Assembly (NCBI GenBank): GCA_902789735.1 | Contig: CADAOZ010000015.1 | Coordinates: 1-64,000, forward strand | Direction: 5' to 3' | Origin: an uncultured Lachnospiraceae bacterium | GTDB taxonomy: Bacteria; Bacillota; Clostridia; Lachnospirales; Lachnospiraceae | DNA length: 64,000 nucleotides | Shown here: positions 25,807 to 34,267 of the stretch, piece by piece | Layout of the letters: each line of letters opens with the position of its first letter | Numbering within the stretch: position 1 is the stretch's first letter | Position numbers and translations under genes: made by a program | The notes under the pieces: model-generated | Told to the model about the DNA's origin: nothing | Databases searched by the model: none | Seen by the model: the letters and a program-made list of their open reading frames with translations, nothing else

Positions 25807-25827
25807 CCATAAGGAAGCAGAGAGTAT

Positions 25828-27657
25828 ATGAATATTTTAAATCTGGAACATGTCAGCAAGCGCTATGTCTCCAGGCCCATCCTGACGGATGTTACGATCG
25901 GGATCGAGGACCGGGACCGGATCGGGGTCGTCGGAATCAACGGGACCGGCAAATCCACCTTTCTTTCCATCGTCGCCGGAACTGAGGAGCCTGATGAGGG
26001 GCAGGTCATCATGCGGTCGGGGCTGCGGATCTCCTGTCTGCCCCAGGAACCTGTCTTTGATGAGGGGAAGAGCCTGCTGGATAATATAGCGGACCGGACC
26101 GGGGACCGGGAGGAATACTGGGATACAGAAGGACGGGTGCGGAATATGCTGCTGCGTCTGGGAATCGACGATCCCGCCTGTAGTCCCCGCCATCTGTCGG
26201 GCGGCCAGAAAAAGCGGGCGGCCCTGGCGGCCGCCCTGCTTACGCCCTGCGATCTGCTGATCCTGGATGAGCCCACCAACCATCTGGATCTGGCCATGGT
26301 GACCTGGCTGGAGGAGTATCTGAAGAACTGGAAGAAAGCCCTGCTGCTGGTTACCCATGACCGCTATTTTCTGGACGCGGTCACCAATGAGACCATTGAA
26401 CTGGACCGGGGCGGCGCTTTCCGCTATGACGGCGGTTATTCCGAATATCTGGACATGAAGCAGCAGAGACTGGATTATGCCCTGGCGGCGGAACGCAGGA
26501 TGGCCCAGCTTTATAAACAGGATCTGGCCTGGATGATGCGGGGGGCGCGGGCCCGGTCGACCAAGCAGAAGGCCCATATCCGCCGCTTTGAGGCCCTCCG
26601 GGACCGGGAAAAGATTGCGGAAGACCGGCAGGTGGAGCTGGCCTCTCTCCCTTCCCGGCTGGGCAATACGGTCATTGAAATCGAAGGAATCGGAAAAAGC
26701 TATGAGAACAGGAGGCTTTTCGGAGACTTTTCCTATCTGTTCGGTAAAACGGACCGGATCGGCATTATCGGGCCCAACGGCTGCGGCAAAACGACCCTGC
26801 TCCGCTGTATTACAGGGGAGACCGTGCCGGATGAGGGCCGGGTGACCATCGGACAGACGGTGCAGATCGGTTATTTTTCCCAGGAGAACGACATGCCGGA
26901 TGACAGCCTGCGGGTCATTGATTTCATTCGGGAGACGGCCGAATATATACGCACACAGGACGGGCTGACCAGCGCTTCGGCCATGTGCGAGAAGTTCCTG
27001 TTCGATCCGGAAATGCAGTACGCGCCGGTCGGCAAGCTGTCCGGCGGCGAAAAGAGGCGGCTGTGCCTGCTCCGTGTCCTGATGGAGAATCCCAATGTCC
27101 TGGTCCTGGATGAACCCACCAATGACCTGGATATCCAGACTTTGCAGATTCTGGAGGATTATCTGGACCATTTCGCGGGCGTCGTCATCGCGGTCTCCCA
27201 CGACCGTTATTTTCTGGACCGGGTCGCGACCCGGATCTTTGCCTTTGACGGCAGCAGTCCCCTGCTGCAACAGAGCGAAGGCGGATTCAGTGATTATGTC
27301 AGACATTCCGGCGGTGTGCCGGGCGCCGGGGAGGCGGTCCTTTCTGCCCGGGAAGTCAGGAACGAAGCGCCTGACGGCGGGACGGCCGGGAAAGGATCCT
27401 CCCGGGATACCTGGAAAAAGGACCGGCCCAAAAAGCGCCTGTCCTATATGGAACAGCGGGAATATGACACCATTGAATCCGAGATCGGACAGCTGGAAGA
27501 GCGGATCGCAGATCTGGACCGGAAGATTCTGGAGGCGGCTTCGGATTTTGTAAAGCTGCAGGCGCTCACCGTGGAAAGAGAGGAGGCGGACGCCCTGCTG
27601 GAAGCGAAAATGGAGCGCTTTCTGGAACTGCAGGATATGGTGGATTCTTTTTCCTGA
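25828..27657 (+). CDS. ABC-F family ATPase, Uup-like
   Basis: 609 residues with two ABC domains and no membrane part. Walker A motifs G-I-N-G-T-G-K-S-T (about 37) and G-P-N-G-C-G-K-T-T (about 315); signatures L-S-G-G-Q-K-K-R and L-S-G-G-E-K-R-R; Walker B L-I-L-D-E-P-T-N-H and V-L-D-E-P-T-N. The domains are joined by a positively charged linker, and the last 80 residues form a coiled coil (M-E-Q-R-E-Y-D-T-I-E-S-E-I), as in Uup. ABC-F proteins act on ribosomes; Uup is linked to branched DNA and ribosome function. Starts 21 bases after egsA. No antibiotic-resistance-type extension is visible. Confidence 0.9.
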   Translation: MNILNLEHVSKRYVSRPILTDVTIGIEDRDRIGVVGINGTGKSTFLSIVAGTEEPDEGQVIMRSGLRISCLPQEPVFDEGKSLLDNIADRTGDREEYWDTEGRVRNMLLRLGIDDPACSPRHLSGGQKKRAALAAALLTPCDLLILDEPTNHLDLAMVTWLEEYLKNWKKALLLVTHDRYFLDAVTNETIELDRGGAFRYDGGYSEYLDMKQQRLDYALAAERRMAQLYKQDLAWMMRGARARSTKQKAHIRRFEALRDREKIAEDRQVELASLPSRLGNTVIEIEGIGKSYENRRLFGDFSYLFGKTDRIGIIGPNGCGKTTLLRCITGETVPDEGRVTIGQTVQIGYFSQENDMPDDSLRVIDFIRETAEYIRTQDGLTSASAMCEKFLFDPEMQYAPVGKLSGGEKRRLCLLRVLMENPNVLVLDEPTNDLDIQTLQILEDYLDHFAGVVIAVSHDRYFLDRVATRIFAFDGSSPLLQQSEGGFSDYVRHSGGVPGAGEAVLSAREVRNEAPDGGTAGKGSSRDTWKKDRPKKRLSYMEQREYDTIESEIGQLEERIADLDRKILEAASDFVKLQALTVEREEADALLEAKMERFLELQDMVDSFS

Positions 27658-27821
27658 TACTCCGGGATACCGGCGCGGACATGTTTCCGGGGGACGGTCC
27701 CGGAAAGAAAGGCTTTTTCTTTCATCAGAGCCGGAATATGATAGAATGGTGCGTGAAGAAAACTGAAAAATCGTTCCGGAGGAGGGAGACCGGAGATCCG
27801 GAAGGAAGCAAGGAGAGACGT

Positions 27822-29054
27822 ATGAATTATCGGGAAACAGCAAAGAAAGTCAAGGAAGCCAGCATTATTCTGGGCGCGCTGCCGGAAGCGGACCGCAACC
27901 GGGCCCTGCAGGCCATCGGCCGGGCGCTGATGGAACATAAGGAAGAGATTTTCGCCGCCAACCGGCAGGATCTGGAAAAAGGAGCGGATCTGCCGGCGCC
28001 GATCCTGGGCAGGCTGAAATTTGATGACCATAAACTGCAGGATGTCGTAGCGGGCATCGAGGGACTGGTCGGACTGGAGGATCCGGTCGCCAGGGTCCTG
28101 TTTGAAAGAGAACTGGATGAGGGACTGGTCCTGTCCAAGGTCACCTGTCCCATCGGCGTGATCGGGGTCATTTTTGAGTCCCGCCCGGACGCTCTGGTGC
28201 AGATCTCTTCGCTTTGTATCAAGAGCGGCAACGGTTCGATCCTGAAGGGCGGCAGCGAAGCCCTGCGGACCAACAAGGCCCTCTTTGATGTCATTTATCA
28301 GGCCGGGACCGCGGCAGGACTGCCGGAATATTTCACAGCCCTGATCGAAGACCGGGCCGGCATCAGCGAGATCATCAAATGCAGCGAGTCCATTGACCTG
28401 CTGATCCCCAGAGGATCCAACGCCTTTGTGAAATTCATCATGGACAATTCCGATATCCCTGTCATGGGCCATGCGGACGGCATCTGTCATGTTTATGTGG
28501 ACAAAGACGCGGATCTGGACAAGGCGATTCCCCTGATCATAGACGCCAAGACCCAGTATGTGGCGGCCTGCAATGCGGCGGAGACCCTGCTGCTGCATAA
28601 GGATATCGCGGAGGAGGTCATGAAGCGGCTCCCCGGCGCTTCGGAGACAGCTGTGGAGTATATTCCGGCCGCTTCCGAGGAGGATTTCCGGGAGTATCTG
28701 GATTATAAGATGACAGTTAAAGTCGTGGAGGATGTCCGGGAAGCCATTGCCCATATCAATCATTACGGATCCCACCATACGGATTCCATTGTTACGGAAA
28801 ACGCGGCGGCGGCGGACCTGTTCCAGAATCTGGTGGACAGTGCCGGCGTATACTGGAATGCCTCTACCCGCTTCGCGGACGGTTTCCGGTACGGATTCGG
28901 GGCGGAGGTAGGCATCAGCACCGGCAAGATGCCGCCCAGGGGCCCGGTCGGCCTGGATGGTCTGGTGACCTATAAATACAAGCTGAAAGGAAACGGCCAT
29001 ATTGTCGGGGATTATGCCTCCGGGAAGCGGTCTTTCCATTTCAGGGAGCTGTAA
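27822..29054 (+). CDS. proA: Glutamate-5-semialdehyde dehydrogenase (gamma-glutamyl phosphate reductase)
   Basis: 410 residues. Reduces gamma-glutamyl phosphate with NADPH, the second step of proline synthesis. Characteristic blocks: L-S-K-V-T-C-P-I-G-V-I-G-V-I-F-E-S-R-P near residue 103, L-K-G-G-S-E-A near 143, and the catalytic cysteine in Y-V-A-A-C-N-A-A-E-T near 250. The ATG at 27822 is behind AAGGAGAG; the frame is open further upstream without another good start. ProB is not adjacent, which is unusual, since proB-proA operons are common. Confidence 0.96.
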   Translation: MNYRETAKKVKEASIILGALPEADRNRALQAIGRALMEHKEEIFAANRQDLEKGADLPAPILGRLKFDDHKLQDVVAGIEGLVGLEDPVARVLFERELDEGLVLSKVTCPIGVIGVIFESRPDALVQISSLCIKSGNGSILKGGSEALRTNKALFDVIYQAGTAAGLPEYFTALIEDRAGISEIIKCSESIDLLIPRGSNAFVKFIMDNSDIPVMGHADGICHVYVDKDADLDKAIPLIIDAKTQYVAACNAAETLLLHKDIAEEVMKRLPGASETAVEYIPAASEEDFREYLDYKMTVKVVEDVREAIAHINHYGSHHTDSIVTENAAAADLFQNLVDSAGVYWNASTRFADGFRYGFGAEVGISTGKMPPRGPVGLDGLVTYKYKLKGNGHIVGDYASGKRSFHFREL

Positions 29055-29174
29055 AAAAGCGGGATGGCCGGTCCTGCCGCCTGTAAAGTACACAAAGCGG
29101 AAAAGAAAGCAAGATTTGGCTATTTATAGATGTTATTTTGGCATGCACAGGGGAGCGGCATCCGATATAATCAC

Positions 29175-29292
29175 AATTGTTCAAGGGAAACGCAACAGCC
29201 CTTTAACATACATGATAACCCCCCTTTTATTATCATAACCCTCCCCCTATGAGACTCCGCAGCGATCCCCCGTCGCAGGCGGAGTCTTTCAT
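29175..29292 (+). ncRNA. Candidate C-rich small RNA
   Basis: Downstream of a TATAAT box (29166-29171) and ending in a good terminator (29253-29290), so an RNA of about 115 nt is possible. It has a hairpin ATGATAA/TTATCAT (29212-29236) whose 11-base loop starts with six C residues, then an unpaired CCCTCCCCC. C-rich loops that pair with Shine-Dalgarno sequences are known from small RNAs of Firmicutes. The -35 is poor, so this is tentative. Confidence 0.3.
29253..29290 (+). terminator. Terminator upstream of xpaC
   Basis: GACTCCGC (29253-29260) pairs with GCGGAGTC (29279-29286), with an inner GCGA/TCGC stem, followed by TTTC and an AT-rich run. Confidence 0.7.
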
Positions 29293-29359
29293 ATTATATT
29301 TTCATTTTTTTGCCGCATTCCCAGTATCTGTCGTACTCTGTTTATTCCCAAACAGTTCG

Positions 29360-29388
29360 TTGTTTTTTCCAATGATTTACGATACAAT
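29360..29388 (+). promoter_or_regulatory. Promoter of the xpaC-telA operon
   Basis: TTGTTT (29360-29365), 17-base spacer, TACAAT (29383-29388). The leader to the TTG start at 29453 is about 58 bases. Confidence 0.6.
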
Positions 29389-29452
29389 TACTTCGTATAC
29401 CCGCAGGACCCCTGCGGAATTTCCGAATGCCCGAAGGCAAGGAGGTGTTCAG

Positions 29453-30658
29453 TTGGATACGAAAAAAGTCGTGGACGATCTGACAGATGTCGGGGCGGAT
29501 ATTCTGGGAGCAGTCACTGAAGCGATCAACAGTAATGATTACAGTAACCTCAGCAGGACCATCAATGAATCCCTCGGATCCGTCGTCAGGAATTATACAA
29601 ACGGAAGCGTAAATGAAAAAGGATATGGTGATGTCAGAAGAGGAACCGGCGCGTATACCCCTTACAGACAGGCGGCCAGGGCGAAAAGACAGCAGGAGAC
29701 TGTCGCCCCCTTCATGTCGAAAAGGGTCAGCAGGATGACCGGTTCGGGCGGACAGGTCGCGGGTATTCTGGGAATGACCGCAGGCGTGACACTGGCGGCG
29801 ATCTTCGGAATCATCGGCCTGAGCTTTGAGCTGGGAGGCATGGCCGTCGGCGCGGCGCTGGGCGCGCTTATCTTCGGCGGATCTCTGGCCGGCTATATCA
29901 TGTCCGGTAAAAAACGCAAACTGGTCAAACAGTATTATGAATACGCCAGGATCATCGGCGAGGATGAGTATATCACCATTGAAGAACTGTCCGACAAGAC
30001 GGGCAGATCCAGAGACCAGATCCTGGATGATCTGGAACAGATGTCCAAACAGGGCATGCTGCCCCAGGTCTGGTATGACAGCGACAAGACTACGCTGATT
30101 CTGACCAGAAATGTATATGATCAGTATAAGCAGACAGAAAGCTACAGGCAGGATCTCGTAAAACAGGCACAGGAAGAGGCTGCCACATGGGGCAATATTT
30201 CCGGTGATGTCAAATCGATCATAGAAGAAGGCAATAACTACAAAGACAAGATCCATCAGTACAATAAGGAAATCGATGACGAGGTCATGTCGGATAAGCT
30301 GAGCCGGCTGGAAGAGATCATGAACCGGATCTTTGAGCAGGTCAGGAAACAGCCGGATACGGCGCCCAAGCTGCGCAAGCTGATGCAGTATTATCTGCCT
30401 ACGACGACAAAACTGCTGGAGGCATATATAGAGCTTGACAGACAGCCGGAGGCAGGGACCAATATCACTCAGACCAAAAAAGAGATCGAGGATGTCCTGG
30501 ATACGATCAATGACGCCTTCGAACAGCTGCTCGACAGCATGTTTGAAGATATGGCGTGGGATATTTCCTCGGATATTTCGGTCATGAAGTCCATGATGAA
30601 CCAGGATGGACTGGTCCAGGAACAGGGGCTGGGACAAGTGCAGGAACAGGGTCAGTAA
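29453..30658 (+). CDS. XpaC-like 5-bromo-4-chloroindolyl phosphate hydrolysis family protein
   Basis: 401 residues from TTG 29453, eight bases after GGAGG at 29441; upstream frame is open but has no such site. Two adjacent hydrophobic segments near 100-150 (V-A-G-I-L-G-M-T-A-G-V-T-L-A-A; A-A-L-G-A-L-I-F-G-G-S-L-A-G-Y) form a membrane hairpin, then a long helical cytosolic part with a winged-helix-like start (I-T-I-E-E-L-S-D-K-T-G-R-S). This fits XpaC (PF10112), named after a chromogenic phenotype in Bacillus, whose function is unknown but which nearly always accompanies TelA, as here. The C-terminus is Gln-rich. Confidence 0.85.
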   Translation: MDTKKVVDDLTDVGADILGAVTEAINSNDYSNLSRTINESLGSVVRNYTNGSVNEKGYGDVRRGTGAYTPYRQAARAKRQQETVAPFMSKRVSRMTGSGGQVAGILGMTAGVTLAAIFGIIGLSFELGGMAVGAALGALIFGGSLAGYIMSGKKRKLVKQYYEYARIIGEDEYITIEELSDKTGRSRDQILDDLEQMSKQGMLPQVWYDSDKTTLILTRNVYDQYKQTESYRQDLVKQAQEEAATWGNISGDVKSIIEEGNNYKDKIHQYNKEIDDEVMSDKLSRLEEIMNRIFEQVRKQPDTAPKLRKLMQYYLPTTTKLLEAYIELDRQPEAGTNITQTKKEIEDVLDTINDAFEQLLDSMFEDMAWDISSDISVMKSMMNQDGLVQEQGLGQVQEQGQ

Positions 30659-30760
30659 CAGTACCGGTTTACAGACACTTACAGGCGGCAGATATACAGA
30701 ACAATATTTATTTAACCGTATATTTATAAAATTTATAAATTTTAGAAGGGACAGATTATT

Positions 30761-31906
30761 ATGGAAGACAATTTTGCACAGTTCACATCCGCAGGCCCTA
30801 CGCTTTCCTTTGACGAAGAACCCGCCCCTGCTCCCGCGCCTGTATTGGAGCAGGCTGCCGAGCAGCCGGAACCGGAAGCCAACGGTCTTTCCGAAGCCGA
30901 GCTGAAGCAGGTCGATGACTTTGTCAAAAGGATCGATATCAGCAACTCTCAGGCAGTCATGAATTATGGCGCCGGCACCCAGAAGAAGATGGCTGATTTT
31001 ACAGAGAAGGCGCTGGACAATGCCAGGTCCAAGGATCTGGGAGAAGTGGGCGAAATGATTACCAGCCTGCTGGGCCAGTTAAAGGGCCTGAACCAGGAGG
31101 AGGAAGAAAAAGGTTTTCTGGGATTCTTTAAGAAGGGCACCAACAAGCTCAACAACATGAAGGCCAAATACGCGGAGGTCGAGACCAACGTTACGGCTAT
31201 TTCCAATGAGCTTGAGAAGCATCAGATCCAGCTGATGAAGGATGTGGCGGTTCTGGATCAGATGTATGAACTCAATCTCAATTATTTCAAGGAACTGTCC
31301 ATGTATATTCTGGCCGGCAAGAGAAAGCTCAAACAGGCCAGGGAGACTGAGCTCAAAGCCCTGCAGGAAAAGGCCCAGAGGACCGGCCTGCAGGAGGATG
31401 CCCAGGCGGCCAGGGATTATTCTGAAATGTGCGACCGCTTCGAGAAGAAGCTGTATGATCTGGATCTGACCCGTATGGTCGCCATGCAGACCGGTCCCCA
31501 GATCCGGATGATCCAGAACTCCAATACCGTCATGGCGGAAAAGATCCAGTCCACGATCGTCAATACCATCCCGCTCTGGAAGAACCAGATGGTCATCGCC
31601 ATCGGCCTGAAGCACTCCACGGACGCGGCCAAGGCCCAGAGAGAGGTTTCTGATATGACCAATGAGCTGCTCAAGAAGAACGCGGAATCTCTGAAGATCG
31701 CTACGATCGAGAGCGCCAAGGAGGCAGAGCGCGGTATTGTAGACATGGAGACCCTCAAGCATACGAACGAGATGCTGATCTCCACCATGGATGAAGTACT
31801 GACCATTCAGAGCGAAGGTAAACAGAAACGCCGTGAAGCGGAAGCGGAACTGGCGCAGATCGAAGATCAGCTCAGGGCCAAGCTCCTGGAGGCTTCCAAA
31901 CGCTGA
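30761..31906 (+). CDS. telA: TelA-like toxic anion resistance protein
   Basis: 381 residues, nearly all helical, without membrane segments. After a Pro/Glu-rich start (A-P-A-P-A-P-V) comes the TelA core: F-L-G-F-F-K-K-G-T-N-K-L near 115, then long coiled coils, L-A-G-K-R-K-L near 185, M-Q-T-G-P-Q-I-R-M-I-Q near 242 and W-K-N-Q-M-V-I-A-I-G near 272, all typical of PF05816. TelA proteins are linked to tellurite and antibiotic tolerance and envelope stress; mechanism unclear. The gene is 102 bases after xpaC and has GAAGGGA upstream. Confidence 0.9.
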   Translation: MEDNFAQFTSAGPTLSFDEEPAPAPAPVLEQAAEQPEPEANGLSEAELKQVDDFVKRIDISNSQAVMNYGAGTQKKMADFTEKALDNARSKDLGEVGEMITSLLGQLKGLNQEEEEKGFLGFFKKGTNKLNNMKAKYAEVETNVTAISNELEKHQIQLMKDVAVLDQMYELNLNYFKELSMYILAGKRKLKQARETELKALQEKAQRTGLQEDAQAARDYSEMCDRFEKKLYDLDLTRMVAMQTGPQIRMIQNSNTVMAEKIQSTIVNTIPLWKNQMVIAIGLKHSTDAAKAQREVSDMTNELLKKNAESLKIATIESAKEAERGIVDMETLKHTNEMLISTMDEVLTIQSEGKQKRREAEAELAQIEDQLRAKLLEASKR

Positions 31907-31946
31907 CGCGGCAGCAGGAAGATTTAGAAGGGCAGGATTATAGAAA

Positions 31947-33944
31947 ATGAAACGCAGATTAGCAAAGCTTCTGACGATTCTTCTTACAGTGTCTGCCATA
32001 TCAGGGGCGGAAGTGGTTTCCGCCGCCGCTGCCGCCCCGGCTCCCGAGCGGGTTATGGCAGCAGAGACAGACATGCCGGATGCCGCCGCTGTCGCAGAGA
32101 CCGTGGAGGAACCTGCGGAAGATCCGGTGCCGGAAACGCCGATGATCGGTGATACGGACGTAGCGGCCGATCCCATGGCGGATCTGGAACAGCAGGAAGA
32201 GAAAAAGGAAGAGCAGGCGGGTGAAACCGCTGCCGAAGGCATGACCGAAGAAGCCGCCGCGGAAGCGGCCACGGCGGAAGAGGCAGCAGTTCCGGCGGAA
32301 GAGCTCACGGAAGCGGAAGAGGCCGTGGAAGCAGTGACGGAAGAAGCGGCCGCCGCGGAGACCGAAGCGGCTGCCGAGGAGCTTACCGAAGAAGAGCTGG
32401 AAGAACTGGAGGCCTCCAAAATCAAGAAAGAAGGCTGGTATAAGGTCAACGGGATGAGCAGGTATTATTATCTGACCTCTGCCGGCACCTATACCTATGC
32501 CAGAAACAGATGGTTCGAGACCGAAAAGAACATGTGGCATTATTTTGACAGTAAGGGCCAGTCCTATCATAAGAAGGCTGCTTACATCAATAATAAGACC
32601 AGGTTCACTTCCGCCAGCCGGTTCGGCGGCAAAAAAGTTACATTCGGTGTAGGCAGGGTCTATTTCTCCAAAAACGGGGCGGCTCTGGTCAATGGCGTAA
32701 ATACCGATAAAAACGGATATGTTTACCGTAACGGCAGCTGGATGTTCATTTACCCCTCCAGCAATACGGCGGCCAGCGGCTGGTGCCTGATGAATAACGG
32801 CTGGCACTATTTTGATCCCTCGACCAATCTGACCGTGCTGGGCAACAGCCAGGGCTGGAAAAAGGTGACCGCCTCTTATAAGGGAAAACAGACATCTCCC
32901 AACGGCCGGATCACCCAGTCTGTCAATATCAAGGCAGGGACCCATCATTTTACCAAATACGGTGTTGTAGCCATTAAGTGCTGGAGAAAGATCGGCAATA
33001 TGTCCTTCTATTTCGGCGCGGACGGCATCCAGTATACCGGCTGGCACAGAATGAGCGCGGGCTGGTATTACTTCTCAAAGAACGGTACCTATAAGGGCTG
33101 GCACAAGATCGGAAAGACCGTAAAAGTCACGGATAAAAATCCTTCGACCGGCAAAAAGGAAACCATTACCGTCGCGGCCGGCAGCCACTATTTCACGTCC
33201 AAAGGCGTTTATGTCTACAACAAGTGGTATACCGTGAACGGCTGCAAGTTCTTCTTCAAGGCCAACGGCCTGCAGGCGCTGGGCTGGTGGAAGCTGGGGA
33301 GCCGCACTTACTACATCACCAAAAAGAAGGGCGCCCTGAAGGGACGGCAGAAGATCAGCGGCAAAGAATATTATTTCAACCCGGACGGCGTCATGCAGAC
33401 CGGCTGGCAGAGCATTAACGGTTCCTGGTATTATTTTAATTCCAAGGGAGTCATGCGGAAAAATACCAGTGTGAACGGCGTATGGCTGGGCAGCAGCGGC
33501 AGGGCCCAGTCCTCGGGGTCGGAGTTTTCCATGATGATGAAGGCCCAGGGACTGTCCAGTCCGACCAACTACCTGATTCTGGTCAACCGGTCCACCCATC
33601 GTGTCGGAATCTATAAAGGCAGCAAGGGCCACTGGTCAGAAGTTAAATATTTTGCCTGCGGGGATGGCAAGTACAGTACCCCTACTGTAGAAGGCACTTT
33701 CTACCGGGGCATCCGTATGCTCTACTTTGATTCCGGTTCGGCCAGATGCTGGTACGCGACCCAGATCTGGGGCAATTATCTGTTCCACTCGGTGCTTTAC
33801 AGCCAGGAAAGTTATCCCAGAACGGTCATAGACGGGACACTGGGAGCAGGCGTCTCCCATGGATGCGTCCGTCTACAGGTAGACAACGCCAGATGGATCT
33901 ATAATAATATCCCGTCAAATACCAAAATCGTGATCTATCACTGA
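31947..33944 (+). CDS. Secreted L,D-transpeptidase with choline-binding-type repeats (first copy)
   Basis: 665 residues. Signal peptide of about 26 residues, an Ala/Glu-rich acidic stretch to about 150, then a run of cell-wall-binding repeats (G-W-Y-K-V-N-G, G-W-H-Y-F-D, T-G-W-H-R-M-S-A-G-W-Y-Y-F) to about 520, and a YkuD domain with V-S-H-G-C-V-R-L, nucleophile Cys640. Such enzymes make 3-3 peptidoglycan cross-links or attach proteins; the aromatic repeats bind choline or related polymer decorations. Starts 40 bases after telA with an AGAAGGG site and is followed by a terminator. A paralogue lies next to it. Confidence 0.92.
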   Translation: MKRRLAKLLTILLTVSAISGAEVVSAAAAAPAPERVMAAETDMPDAAAVAETVEEPAEDPVPETPMIGDTDVAADPMADLEQQEEKKEEQAGETAAEGMTEEAAAEAATAEEAAVPAEELTEAEEAVEAVTEEAAAAETEAAAEELTEEELEELEASKIKKEGWYKVNGMSRYYYLTSAGTYTYARNRWFETEKNMWHYFDSKGQSYHKKAAYINNKTRFTSASRFGGKKVTFGVGRVYFSKNGAALVNGVNTDKNGYVYRNGSWMFIYPSSNTAASGWCLMNNGWHYFDPSTNLTVLGNSQGWKKVTASYKGKQTSPNGRITQSVNIKAGTHHFTKYGVVAIKCWRKIGNMSFYFGADGIQYTGWHRMSAGWYYFSKNGTYKGWHKIGKTVKVTDKNPSTGKKETITVAAGSHYFTSKGVYVYNKWYTVNGCKFFFKANGLQALGWWKLGSRTYYITKKKGALKGRQKISGKEYYFNPDGVMQTGWQSINGSWYYFNSKGVMRKNTSVNGVWLGSSGRAQSSGSEFSMMMKAQGLSSPTNYLILVNRSTHRVGIYKGSKGHWSEVKYFACGDGKYSTPTVEGTFYRGIRMLYFDSGSARCWYATQIWGNYLFHSVLYSQESYPRTVIDGTLGAGVSHGCVRLQVDNARWIYNNIPSNTKIVIYH

Positions 33945-34267
33945 CCATCGTTATCAAATCCGGCGGAAGCTGCGGCCTGCCTGAGATGCAGGATGCGGCT
34001 TCCGTTTTTTCTGTGCCGCTGAACAAAGGAGGGAATCTGCATAAAATATCTCTTATATGTTGTGAAAATCGGTACTTTTCAGTGGCATAAAAGCAAAATG
34101 AGTTGTATTATAGATTATGTTGGTGATGTATACATTTGTCGTTTGCCAGATATACATCCCCACCGTCGGAAGACTGTGTCCGGGGCAGGCTCAGATGTGC
34201 CGGTCAATATGTTTTCCGGCCGTATTGACACAGAAGTATCCCTCAGATTGAAAAGGAGGAGTATTGA
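33945..34267. other. Intergenic region between the two L,D-transpeptidase genes
   Basis: Terminator of the first gene at its left end, then AT-rich sequence to about 34150 (possible promoter elements, none convincing) and a 100-base GC-richer leader. The GGAGG site for the second gene is at 34256-34260. No recognised riboswitch or coding frame. Confidence 0.4.
33964..34010 (+). terminator. Terminator after the first L,D-transpeptidase gene
   Basis: CGGAAGC (33964-33970) pairs with GCTTCCG (33998-34004), with a further inner stem (CCTGC/GCAGG), followed by six T. Confidence 0.8.

Larger units (their letters stand above)
29055..29452. other. Intergenic region before xpaC
   Basis: About 400 bases. 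It holds a TATAAT at 29166-29171, a C-rich stretch with small hairpins (29181-29250), a terminator at 29253-29290, and the xpaC promoter at 29360-29388. The layout suggests a separate short transcript (see ncRNA entry). Confidence 0.5.

Noticed and set aside
25837-27843. 668-codon minus-strand open frame over the ABC-F gene
   Set aside because: Shadow frame caused by third-position GC bias; no ribosome site and no recognisable motif.
34010-34267. Possible riboswitch in the leader of the second L,D-transpeptidase gene
   Set aside because: The leader is long, but no known riboswitch core or terminator/antiterminator pair is visible.
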